From positions 1-35,259 of the forward strand of contig CAMFBM010000026.1 of assembly GCA_945948555.1 (NCBI GenBank): a DNA stretch of 35,259 nt, given 5' to 3'. Under the pieces are notes generated by a model. That model saw only the letters and a list, made by a program, of their open reading frames with translations, was not told the DNA's origin and ran no database searches. Made by a program: the position numbers and the translations under genes. This DNA comes from an uncultured Bacteroidales bacterium. Its GTDB lineage: Bacteria; Bacteroidota; Bacteroidia; Bacteroidales; UBA932. Of this stretch, positions 15,220 through 22,140 are shown piece after piece (positions within the stretch are counted from its first letter, which is position 1; each line of letters opens with the position of its first letter).

Positions 15220-17990
15220 CAGCGGTCGTAGGTTGACAAGCCACCTCCGCTCATTGCACTGCCTCCTGCGGGTTTCCCCCCTCCGGCATTACCTCCCCCT
15301 ATCCTTGAATTTTTCCCGGCCTGGACATAGAATGGCCAGAAAATACCGACTTTGATGGCTCGTTGTGAATAAATCAGATTGTGAGCGCTGAAGTAACCTG
15401 CCTCCTTGTTCGGCCATCCCTGACCGACGTTCAGTACTTTGATGAATATGCAGGCACGCTTCCACTGGATGTTCACGAACACATCTATGTCGGCGTTGTT
15501 TCCGTAGCGCTCCTTGTCCTGGTTGTAGAAGACACCGAGGACCGGATTGTACCCTTGGGCATACCAGAGGGTGTTGTATCTTGCGTCCGCACCAATCTGC
15601 ATCTGCATCACCTTGCGGACGACATCGAACTGGATGTAGTATCTCAGGTTCGCGGCGAACATCGGCAGAGGCAGCACGGCCTCGTTTGACGAAACCTGGA
15701 ACATCAGCCTGTGGTCGAGGTGAAGTACCTTCCCCACGGTAAAATTCTTCATGAGTGATGCCCTCATCACACTCATTGCCGTGGTGTTCTGACAAGGATT
15801 GGACAGGGCGTCGAAGTAGATGTTGTTTCCCAGAAGGGAGTAGCCGAAAGCCGCCTCCAGTTTCCACCTCGGAATCGACACGGAGGCCTCCACCTTTGTC
15901 GTGGACACCTTGGCGAAATCATTGTTCCATCTGTAGTGGTTACTGAAGAAATGGGTTTCGTAGAAATCCGGCTCCTCAAGTGTGGTTTCGAATGCCGCTT
16001 TCAGAATCAGAGGGCTTTTCTTGTCCCGGCGGAACGGATAGAATTTCACCGACACATCAGCATTGACTCCGAAATCATTTATTTCGTGACCGAGGAATGT
16101 GTATTTTCCGAAGGCATGCCAGTCAAGGTATTTCTTGTACTGTCCCTGTGCCCCGGCATAGAGATAGACTGAATTTCTGACCGTGTTGGCTGACCTGGCA
16201 AGAAATCCGGTGCTCGGATTGAAACTGTAGTAATTCAACAGTTTGTCCGCGATTCCGACATCGATTTTCGAGATGATTCCATCGGCCTTCCACGGCTGGA
16301 GTCTCAGGTAAACCCTGTTTTCCAGTTTCATTACCCTCATCGAGTCCGCGCTCGCCTTCGGATTGATGAAGAAATTGTTGTTGAAGAAATTCCTCTCCGT
16401 CTCGTTGGAGATGTTGTCAGTGTAGGTCCTTGAGAAGACCGAGTACTCTGAACTGTGCCCGATGAAAGCCGAGGTGATGTTCCTGTTGACACTGTCTCTG
16501 GAAGCCTCCTTCTTCTGCTTCTGCTCCAGGAGGAACTCTGCAATCGCCGCACTGTCGCCGCTGCTCATAATGCTGTCCCTGCGGACCTTGAACTCCTTCC
16601 TTTCCTCCCTGGTCCCGTTCCTGCCGATGAAACTGAACGGAATCCTGTAGGACTGGTCGAGGAAGACCGTGTTCTTCTTGGTCTTGCTGGAGGCGCTTGT
16701 CAGGTTGACGGCGATTTCCTTGGCATCGACGGTGGTGTCCCTGATCCAGAAATTGTCCACGATTCCTCCGTTCTCGCTTTTTTTAACCTTATTGTATATA
16801 TATGCAAGGTGCATAAGATACCTCTTGCCCATATAGTTCGCGGAGACTACCGCCGTCCTGTTGTCCGTGTCCTCTCTCTGGAGCATTCCCTTGCCTCCGA
16901 AACGGTGGTATTCCAGGGTGACGTTCAGACCCGGAAGGATGTTCTGGGTCGTCATAATCTTGATGTTGGCCTCCTCCTTCTCGTCCTTGGCGAACAGGGT
17001 ACCCCAATAGGCGAGCTCGGTGTAAGGTGTCTTGGTGTTGTAGAAAGGAAGAGTCTCGGGCGAATAGGTGTAGGACCTGTAAGGAGTGTAGAAGATTACA
17101 TTTTCCTCCTTCTCCCGCCTGAACCAGTCAAAATACTGCACGGCTGACCCCGGTACGCCGAGCCAGGTTGCGTTCAAGTCCTCCTTCGCATACGGGAGAT
17201 CCCTGAAATGGTAGTTGTAGGAGGTGTCCTGCTTCTGGAGTTTCAACTCGTTGAAATACCGGTCGTGGTTCCACATTATCAGTCTCTTGTACTGCATCGA
17301 ATCGGGAACCGCGTAGGTCTCGAGGATTCGCGGGGTGTTCTGGGTGATGCTGTCCTTGACTGCCTTGATGCTGTCCTTCCTCTCCATCTTCGCACGCATC
17401 TCTGCCATCTTGATTGGCAGTTCCTGCTCGGCGATGTATTTCTTCTTTTCCTTGCGCGTCAGGGAATTGAACCATGCGTCGAATTTGGCCTGGGCGATGT
17501 CGGTGGAGTCCTTTATATATAGGGAGTCGAGCCGCATCAGTTCGAGGGTGTCGCCGGCTGCAAGAAGGGAGTCGCGGGTTGTCGCCCTCGTCAGGGAATC
17601 TTTCAGTTCAACGAAATATTTATACCTGAGGGGATCAATGTCTTTCAGAGAGTCCGGGGCCACGATGGTGTCCCTTGCGGTCAGACTGTCGGCCGCAGCG
17701 ATGCTGTCCGTTGTTGCAACAGTGTCTTTTGCCGCTATTGTGTCTTTTGCCGCTATTGTGCCAATTGTCGCGATGCTGTCGTCTGTCGCAATGCTGCCGT
17801 CTGTTCCGATGCTGCCGTCTGCTTTGATGCTGTCAATTGTCGCGATGCTGTCATTTAAAGCCGTTGTCAGGCTATCCGCTGCCGGAATGCCTATATGCAG
17901 AAACCGCCCCCTGTCAATCCCGAAGGACTGTACAGCGGCTATGCCCACAATCAGAGCCGGGACCAGTATTTTACTCAACCGGTTTCGCAT
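15219..17990 (-). CDS. Putative outer-membrane porin (Porin_10-like)
   Basis: A 923-aa exported beta-rich protein. A signal peptide (MRNRLSKILVPALIVGIAAVQSFG) is followed by a low-complexity region of about 80 residues built from D-S/T-I-A units, then a charged helical segment (AQAKFDAWFNSLTRKEKKKYIAEQELPIKM). A long region then matches the Bacteroidota putative-porin family: FYTPYRSYTYSPETLPFYNTKTPYTELAYWGTLF, TQNILPGLNVTLEYHRFGGKGMLQR and many alternating strands ending AIKVGIFWPFYVQ. After the barrel comes a Gly-rich tail (GGGNAGGGKPAGG) instead of a terminal aromatic residue. The longest frame begins with TTG at 18002 inside the promoter, so the ATG at 17990 is used. It is followed with one-base overlap by the lytic transglycosylase. 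Confidence 0.85.
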   Translation of the reverse strand: MRNRLSKILVPALIVGIAAVQSFGIDRGRFLHIGIPAADSLTTALNDSIATIDSIKADGSIGTDGSIATDDSIATIGTIAAKDTIAAKDTVATTDSIAAADSLTARDTIVAPDSLKDIDPLRYKYFVELKDSLTRATTRDSLLAAGDTLELMRLDSLYIKDSTDIAQAKFDAWFNSLTRKEKKKYIAEQELPIKMAEMRAKMERKDSIKAVKDSITQNTPRILETYAVPDSMQYKRLIMWNHDRYFNELKLQKQDTSYNYHFRDLPYAKEDLNATWLGVPGSAVQYFDWFRREKEENVIFYTPYRSYTYSPETLPFYNTKTPYTELAYWGTLFAKDEKEEANIKIMTTQNILPGLNVTLEYHRFGGKGMLQREDTDNRTAVVSANYMGKRYLMHLAYIYNKVKKSENGGIVDNFWIRDTTVDAKEIAVNLTSASSKTKKNTVFLDQSYRIPFSFIGRNGTREERKEFKVRRDSIMSSGDSAAIAEFLLEQKQKKEASRDSVNRNITSAFIGHSSEYSVFSRTYTDNISNETERNFFNNNFFINPKASADSMRVMKLENRVYLRLQPWKADGIISKIDVGIADKLLNYYSFNPSTGFLARSANTVRNSVYLYAGAQGQYKKYLDWHAFGKYTFLGHEINDFGVNADVSVKFYPFRRDKKSPLILKAAFETTLEEPDFYETHFFSNHYRWNNDFAKVSTTKVEASVSIPRWKLEAAFGYSLLGNNIYFDALSNPCQNTTAMSVMRASLMKNFTVGKVLHLDHRLMFQVSSNEAVLPLPMFAANLRYYIQFDVVRKVMQMQIGADARYNTLWYAQGYNPVLGVFYNQDKERYGNNADIDVFVNIQWKRACIFIKVLNVGQGWPNKEAGYFSAHNLIYSQRAIKVGIFWPFYVQAGKNSRIGGGNAGGGKPAGGSAMSGGGLSTYDR
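17722..17852. repeat. Tandem and dispersed 18-bp repeats in the porin N-terminus
   Basis: An exact tandem duplication of GTGTCTTTTGCCGCTATT occupies 17722-17739 and 17740-17757. A second 18-mer, AATTGTCGCGATGCTGTC, occurs at 17763-17780 and again at 17835-17852. On the minus strand they encode AAKDTIAAKDTI-like and DSIATI-like units, giving a protein segment rich in Asp, Ser/Thr, Ile and Ala. Length variation by slippage is expected. Confidence 0.88.
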
Positions 17991-17999
17991 ACAAACCTG

Positions 18000-18031
18000 C
18001 AAAGTTATTAAATTAACTGACGCACGCCAAA
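18000..18031 (-). promoter_or_regulatory. Full consensus Bacteroidota promoter for porin-transglycosylase
   Basis: On the minus strand TTTG (18028-18031) is followed by a 20-base spacer and TAACTTTG (18000-18007), matching both the -33 and -7 consensus at ideal spacing. The porin ATG at 17990 follows only nine bases after the element. Confidence 0.8.
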
Positions 18032-18066
18032 TTTTGTTTTTCAGCTGGGCCGGACGTCAGTGGCCG

Positions 18067-19551
18067 TCAGATTTTGAAATTGTTGATTTCTTCGACCAGA
18101 CGGTTGATTATCTGCATCTTGCAGTTGTACAATCCGTCGGAGATGTCCACCTTGTAGTAATGAGGGTTGATGAGCCTCCTCTCACTTGGGCTGAAATGCA
18201 TCAAAGTCTCCCTGTGGTATGTCTTCTTTTCCATCAGACTGTGGAAAGGAGCACATCTGCGGCCGTTTTCCATCACTTTCTGCTGGAGGGCAGTCGCAGT
18301 GTAAGTGCCTGCCTCGAAGGTCTTGTACTTGTAGCGGTCGTACTCGTCGGTGATGGTGAATGTCTCCCCGCTTTCTATTTTCACTGACAGTTCATCCCCG
18401 CGCAGGCAGGTCACGTCAGCCTTGAAGATTTCCCCTTTCTCCGGGTCATTCTTCATTATCCTGTAGGTGATCTGGAAGCCCGGGTTGATGAGTTTCACCT
18501 TGTCCTCCGAACGCTTCAGAACCGGCTGCCCGTCAATCTGGACCAGTTTGTAAACATTTCCGAAGCAAGGGTTTGCCTTGCTGGTGGCGATTGCATCGCC
18601 TACGCCGTAGGAATCGATTTTTGCGCCCTGTCTCTCAAGGTCCGTGATGATGTACTCGTCAAGGGAGTTGGTGGCGAAGATCTTGCATTTGTGGAATCCG
18701 TTGGCGTCCAGGATTTTCCGGCACTCGGCCGAAAGATATGCGAGGTCTCCGCTGTCGAGCCTGACCCCGTAGCCGTAAGGGTAGTTGTCATCTATGCCTT
18801 TGTCCCTGTAGGCCCTCATAGCATTCACGATTCCGCATTTGAGGGTGTCGTAGGTGTCAATCAGCAGAATCAGCGGCTCATTGCGGTGAGTGTCGATGTA
18901 AGTGGTGAATGCCTCGTGCTCTCCCTCGACTGAACATCCGAAAGAAGTGACATAGCTGTGTGCCATAGTGCCGGTCGAGCCGCATTCAAACATCACTCCA
19001 GTCAGTATGTTGGAAGTGTTGGCACAGCCTGCAATCACCGCAGCCTTTGCACCGTAGGTGGCAGCCCAAGGACCGTGAGCCCTTCTCGAACCGAATTCGC
19101 TAACCGGCTTGTCGGTGGCCCGGCAGACTCTCGAAGCCTTTGTGGCAACTGCCATCTGGTGGTTCATTATGCAGAGCATCGGAGTCTCAAGTACCTGAGC
19201 CTCAATCAGAGGGGCCTCCACGATGACAATAGGCTGTGAAGGAAAGGCAATCTCCCCCTCGCGCATCGCATAGACGTTTCCTGTGAATTTCATAGCTCCG
19301 AGAAATCCCCGGAACTCCCTGTACTCCTCTCCCGGAAGGAATTTCTCAAAGAACTCCGGGTCCATATTTCCCAGATTCTCAATCATTTCCAGTACTTCTT
19401 CCACCCCGCTGACCACAGCCCAGTTGTTGTTCTCAGGCGCTTTGCGGTAGAAGAGGTTGAAAACGGCAATCTGGTCCTTCTTTCCGCAGTCGAAGAAGGA
19501 CTTTCCCATTGTATATTGGTATTTGTCAGAGCAGTAGGCGTTGTTAAGCAT
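18067..19551 (-). CDS. pncB: Nicotinate phosphoribosyltransferase
   Basis: Forms nicotinate mononucleotide from nicotinate, PRPP and ATP in the NAD salvage (Preiss-Handler) pathway. The 494-aa protein has the family segments YQYTMGKSFF at the N-terminus, VSEFGSRRAHGPWAA, GTMAHSYVTSFG (with the His that is phosphorylated in this family), YGVRLDSGDLAYLS, IFATNSLDEY and SYGVGDAIATS. Length fits the longer bacterial/eukaryote-like NAPRT group. The ATG at 19551 lies 26 bases after a TAnnTTTG element, consistent with the chosen start. It is probably monocistronic because the downstream porin has its own promoter. Confidence 0.94.
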   Translation of the reverse strand: MLNNAYCSDKYQYTMGKSFFDCGKKDQIAVFNLFYRKAPENNNWAVVSGVEEVLEMIENLGNMDPEFFEKFLPGEEYREFRGFLGAMKFTGNVYAMREGEIAFPSQPIVIVEAPLIEAQVLETPMLCIMNHQMAVATKASRVCRATDKPVSEFGSRRAHGPWAATYGAKAAVIAGCANTSNILTGVMFECGSTGTMAHSYVTSFGCSVEGEHEAFTTYIDTHRNEPLILLIDTYDTLKCGIVNAMRAYRDKGIDDNYPYGYGVRLDSGDLAYLSAECRKILDANGFHKCKIFATNSLDEYIITDLERQGAKIDSYGVGDAIATSKANPCFGNVYKLVQIDGQPVLKRSEDKVKLINPGFQITYRIMKNDPEKGEIFKADVTCLRGDELSVKIESGETFTITDEYDRYKYKTFEAGTYTATALQQKVMENGRRCAPFHSLMEKKTYHRETLMHFSPSERRLINPHYYKVDISDGLYNCKMQIINRLVEEINNFKI

Positions 19552-19577
19552 ATCTCATATATTTTATATAAATCCTG

Positions 19578-19585
19578 CAAATGTA
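19578..19585 (-). promoter_or_regulatory. Bacteroidota -7 promoter element for pncB
   Basis: Minus-strand TACATTTG matches TAnnTTTG, 26 bases upstream of the pncB ATG. It lies back-to-back with the promoter of the kinase fusion gene. Confidence 0.65.
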
Positions 19586-19618
19586 GCAATTTCAGGGAAG
19601 TTTCTTGGATTTATTCCC

Positions 19619-19626
19619 TATTTTTG
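19619..19626 (+). promoter_or_regulatory. Bacteroidota -7 promoter element for the kinase-RapZ gene
   Basis: TATTTTTG matches TAnnTTTG and lies 41 bases upstream of the ATG at 19668. The upstream -33 areas of this and the pncB promoter share the same 33 bases. Confidence 0.55.
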
Positions 19627-19667
19627 TGTTTTGTTTACGGAATATTTACTCTTTTGAGTTACGGGAT

Positions 19668-21146
19668 ATGAACAATTCGGAATATGAAATCCTGCTCCGT
19701 CTGTTCAGGGAATATGCTGGCTTTGATGCGCAGGACTGCACCTTGCTTCCGCTTTCCGGAAGCAACAGGAAGTATTACAGGATTTCCGGGGGAGGGAAGT
19801 GCGCCATCGGAGTTCTCGGCAGCGATGTGAAGGAGAACAGGGCTTTTGTCTGCCTTGACAGACATTTTGCATCTAAGGGACTGCCTGTCCCTCAGGTATA
19901 TGGAGTCTCGGAAGACTTCTCTGCCTATCTTCAGGAGGACCTCGGGACGGTGATGCTCTCCGACCTTGTGGCCTCAGCCCGCGAGAAAGGTGATTTTGAC
20001 TCCCTGCTCCCGCTGCTTCGCGATTGTGTCAGGTTTCTTGCCCTCTTCCAGTTTGAGGGCGGGGCTGATCTGGACTGGTCGGTGTGCCATCCGATGAAGG
20101 AATTCGACCTTCAGGCGGTGATGTTCGATTTGAACTATTTCAAATACTGCTTTCTGAAGCCTTCCGGGCTGGAGTTCGACGAAGTAGCCCTCGAAAATGA
20201 TTTCAAGACTCTTGCGCGCGACCTTGTCTCCTGCGGGGACTGTGGCTCTTGTGGCATATCCGGTTCAGGCTTTTCCGTTGACACTTTCCTTTACCGCGAT
20301 TTCCAGTCCAGAAACGTGATGGTCAAGGATGGTGTTCCATATTTCATTGATTTTCAGGGAGGAAGAAGGGGCCCCATATACTATGACCTTGTCTCTTTCG
20401 TGTGGCAGGTCAGGGCTGCATATCCCGAAAACATAAAGTCCGACCTTGTCGGAACATATCTCTTTGCCATTGAACCATATACCGGAAAAATAGACAGATC
20501 CTTGTTTGACAAGAGGTTGAGGCTTTTCCGCCTTTTCCGTCTGATGCAGGTTCTCGGGGCTTACGGGTTCAGGGGACTGGTCGAGCACAAGGCCCAGTTC
20601 ACTGTCTGTGTGCTTCCGACTGTGGCAATCCTGAGGGATTTCATCGGGGAGGTTCCGGAGGACTACCCTTACCTGGTTTCGCTTCTGAAGGAACTGACCT
20701 GTCTTCCGAAATATTTACCGGAGTGCATCTCTGACGGCAAGTTGTTGGAAGTCAAGGTTTACAGCTTTTCCTACAAGAAAGGAATCCCGGAGGATTTCTC
20801 GGGGAACGGAGGGGGATATGTCTTCGACTGTCGTTACATCCACAATCCGGGAAGATATGAGCAGTACCGCAGGCTGACCGGCCTGGACCAGCCTGTGATT
20901 GATTTTCTGGAGGATGACGGGGAGATTCTGCGCTTTCTCGGGAATGCGGAGGGTATGGTTGTCCCGCACGTGGAGACCTACCTGAGGAGGGGGTTCACTA
21001 ATCTGTCAGTCGCTTTCGGGTGCACCGGAGGTCAGCACAGGTCGGTTTACTGTGCAGAGCATCTTGCCGCCTCCCTTGCCCGGCACTTCCCCCAGGCCCG
21101 CATCCGCCTGATTCACCGTGAAAGGGGCATTGACAGGGTTCTCTGA
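19668..21146 (+). CDS. AmgK-like sugar phosphotransferase fused to a RapZ C-terminal domain
   Basis: A 492-aa two-domain protein. Residues ~1-340 form an aminoglycoside phosphotransferase-fold kinase with LSGSNRKYYRI (nucleotide loop), catalytic loop YRDFQSRN (D211, N216) and metal motif IDFQGGRRGP (D228). This is the pattern of anomeric MurNAc/GlcNAc kinases (AmgK). Residues ~358-492 match the C-terminal domain of RapZ, which binds GlcN6P in E. coli: SFSYKKGIP, YVFDCRYIHNPG, TGLDQPVIDFL and FGCTGGQHRSV (C452). A C-x2-C-x2-C cluster (C189, C192, C195) lies just before the catalytic loop. The frame extends to a TTG at 19605, but the promoter element at 19619 rules that out. It is followed by a MurU-like gene, supporting a role in cell-wall amino sugar recycling. 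Confidence 0.87.
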   Translation: MNNSEYEILLRLFREYAGFDAQDCTLLPLSGSNRKYYRISGGGKCAIGVLGSDVKENRAFVCLDRHFASKGLPVPQVYGVSEDFSAYLQEDLGTVMLSDLVASAREKGDFDSLLPLLRDCVRFLALFQFEGGADLDWSVCHPMKEFDLQAVMFDLNYFKYCFLKPSGLEFDEVALENDFKTLARDLVSCGDCGSCGISGSGFSVDTFLYRDFQSRNVMVKDGVPYFIDFQGGRRGPIYYDLVSFVWQVRAAYPENIKSDLVGTYLFAIEPYTGKIDRSLFDKRLRLFRLFRLMQVLGAYGFRGLVEHKAQFTVCVLPTVAILRDFIGEVPEDYPYLVSLLKELTCLPKYLPECISDGKLLEVKVYSFSYKKGIPEDFSGNGGGYVFDCRYIHNPGRYEQYRRLTGLDQPVIDFLEDDGEILRFLGNAEGMVVPHVETYLRRGFTNLSVAFGCTGGQHRSVYCAEHLAASLARHFPQARIRLIHRERGIDRVL

Positions 21147-21177
21147 TTGTCCTTTCGAGTGAATCCGATTCCTCACA

Positions 21178-21217
21178 GTCATTCCTGATGAAGCCTGAAG
21201 GGCGAAGTCGAGCCATC
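21178..21217. repeat. Possible copy of an interspersed intergenic repeat
   Basis: The 109-base gap between the kinase and MurU-like genes contains a stretch that on the minus strand reads GGCTCGACTTCGCCC, then CTTCAGGCTTCATCAGG and AATGAC. This resembles the TTCGACTTCG...CAGGAATGAC-type intergenic repeats seen many times per genome in some Bacteroidota. The words CTTCAGG/CTTCATCAGG and AAAACCTGAA also recur locally. Only one copy lies in this window. Confidence 0.4.
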
Positions 21218-21255
21218 TTAAAACCTGAAGTCTCAAAAATGCAAAACCTGAACAA

Positions 21256-22023
21256 ATGAAATCAATGATATTCGCCGCGGGCCTGGGCACCCGCCTCAAA
21301 CCCCTGACCGACACGATGCCCAAGGCCCTTGTGCCTGTGGACGGCCATCCTCTGATTGAAATAGTCTCCCGCAAACTCCTGCGGAGCGGCTTTGACAGCG
21401 CCGTGGTGAATGTCCATCATTTTGCCGACCAGGTGGAGGACTGGTGCAAAAGGCAGGACTGGATGCAATTTAGCATCAGCGATGAAAGGGCTATGCTTCT
21501 GGAAACCGGCGGGGCTATCCTCCACGCAAGGAAACTCCTCGAAGGCAGCGGAAACTTCCTGATTCACAATGTGGATGTCCTGACCAATGCTGATTTGCGC
21601 TCCTTTGCGCAGTGTCACCGCCCCGATGCCCTCGCCACCCTTCTGGTCAGTCCCCGCAAGACCTCCCGCTACTTCCTTTTCAATCCCGACACAATGCGTC
21701 TTGCCGGCTGGACCAACACGAACACTGGAGAGACTGTAATGGCAGACCTTTCCCTCACAAAAGAAGACTGCCTTGCCCTGGGCTTCTCCGGCATACACAT
21801 CCTCTCCGACCGTGTCTTTCCCCTGATGGAAAACTATGTCGTTGACCAGCCCGCCCCCGCCCGGTTCTCCATCCGTGATTTCTACCTCTCCGTTGCCGGG
21901 CAGCACCCCATTTACGGCGTCAATGTGGAATCTTTCCGGATGCTTGACGTCGGCAAACCGGATGCCCTTGCGATGGCGCACGACTTTCTTGCATCCTGTC
22001 ATTCCACTTGTGCCCGGGAATAG
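21256..22023 (+). CDS. MurU-like sugar-1-phosphate nucleotidyltransferase
   Basis: A 255-aa nucleotidyltransferase that would activate a sugar-1-phosphate. The N-terminal signature MIFAAGLGTRLKPLTDTMPKALVPVDG is the NTP-binding G-x-G-T-R-L-x-P-L-T loop with the catalytic Lys in MPKAL. ETGGAI and IHNVDVLTNAD follow, the latter being the metal-binding D-V-D segment. Size and motifs match MurU, which makes UDP-MurNAc from MurNAc-1-P. Together with the upstream AmgK-like kinase this is a plausible kinase/uridylyltransferase pair. No promoter is visible in the 109-base gap, so it is likely co-transcribed with the kinase. Codon choice looks different from its neighbours, with many C-ending codons, including CCC for proline. 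Confidence 0.87.
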   Translation: MKSMIFAAGLGTRLKPLTDTMPKALVPVDGHPLIEIVSRKLLRSGFDSAVVNVHHFADQVEDWCKRQDWMQFSISDERAMLLETGGAILHARKLLEGSGNFLIHNVDVLTNADLRSFAQCHRPDALATLLVSPRKTSRYFLFNPDTMRLAGWTNTNTGETVMADLSLTKEDCLALGFSGIHILSDRVFPLMENYVVDQPAPARFSIRDFYLSVAGQHPIYGVNVESFRMLDVGKPDALAMAHDFLASCHSTCARE

Positions 22024-22047
22024 GGCTTACTTACTCTCCGTTTGTGC

Positions 22048-22085
22048 GACTAAATTTGGAAAACAGGAATGAATGACTAAATTTG
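22048..22085 (+). repeat. Direct repeat GACTAAATTTG in the regulator promoter
   Basis: The 11-mer GACTAAATTTG occurs at 22048-22058 and 22075-22085, 27 bases apart. Each copy contains a TAnnTTTG element, and the TTTG of the first copy is placed to act as the -33 element of the second. Confidence 0.85.
22055..22085 (+). promoter_or_regulatory. Full consensus Bacteroidota promoter for the XylR-type regulator
   Basis: TTTG (22055-22058), a 19-base spacer and TAAATTTG (22078-22085) match both consensus elements. The ATG at 22141 lies 55 bases downstream. A CCCG/CGGG dyad sits just after the element. Confidence 0.75.
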
Positions 22086-22140
22086 CCCGTAAATAACCGG
22101 GAATCATACTTTGATTCTGTTTCATAAATGGAACGGGGAA

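Noticed and set aside
16455..17147. A 230-codon plus-strand frame opposite the porin barrel.
   Set aside because: No domain, no promoter or ribosome-binding site, and the minus-strand frame is clearly the coding one.
17335..18387. A 350-codon plus-strand frame opposite the porin N-terminus.
   Set aside because: It reads through the porin repeats as hydrophobic low-complexity sequence, spans the porin promoter and runs into pncB; it is a shadow of the repeats.
21262..22002. A 246-codon open frame on the minus strand opposite the MurU-like gene.
   Set aside because: The plus strand encodes a complete nucleotidyltransferase with all motifs; the antisense frame has no recognisable domain and follows from the C-rich codon choice.
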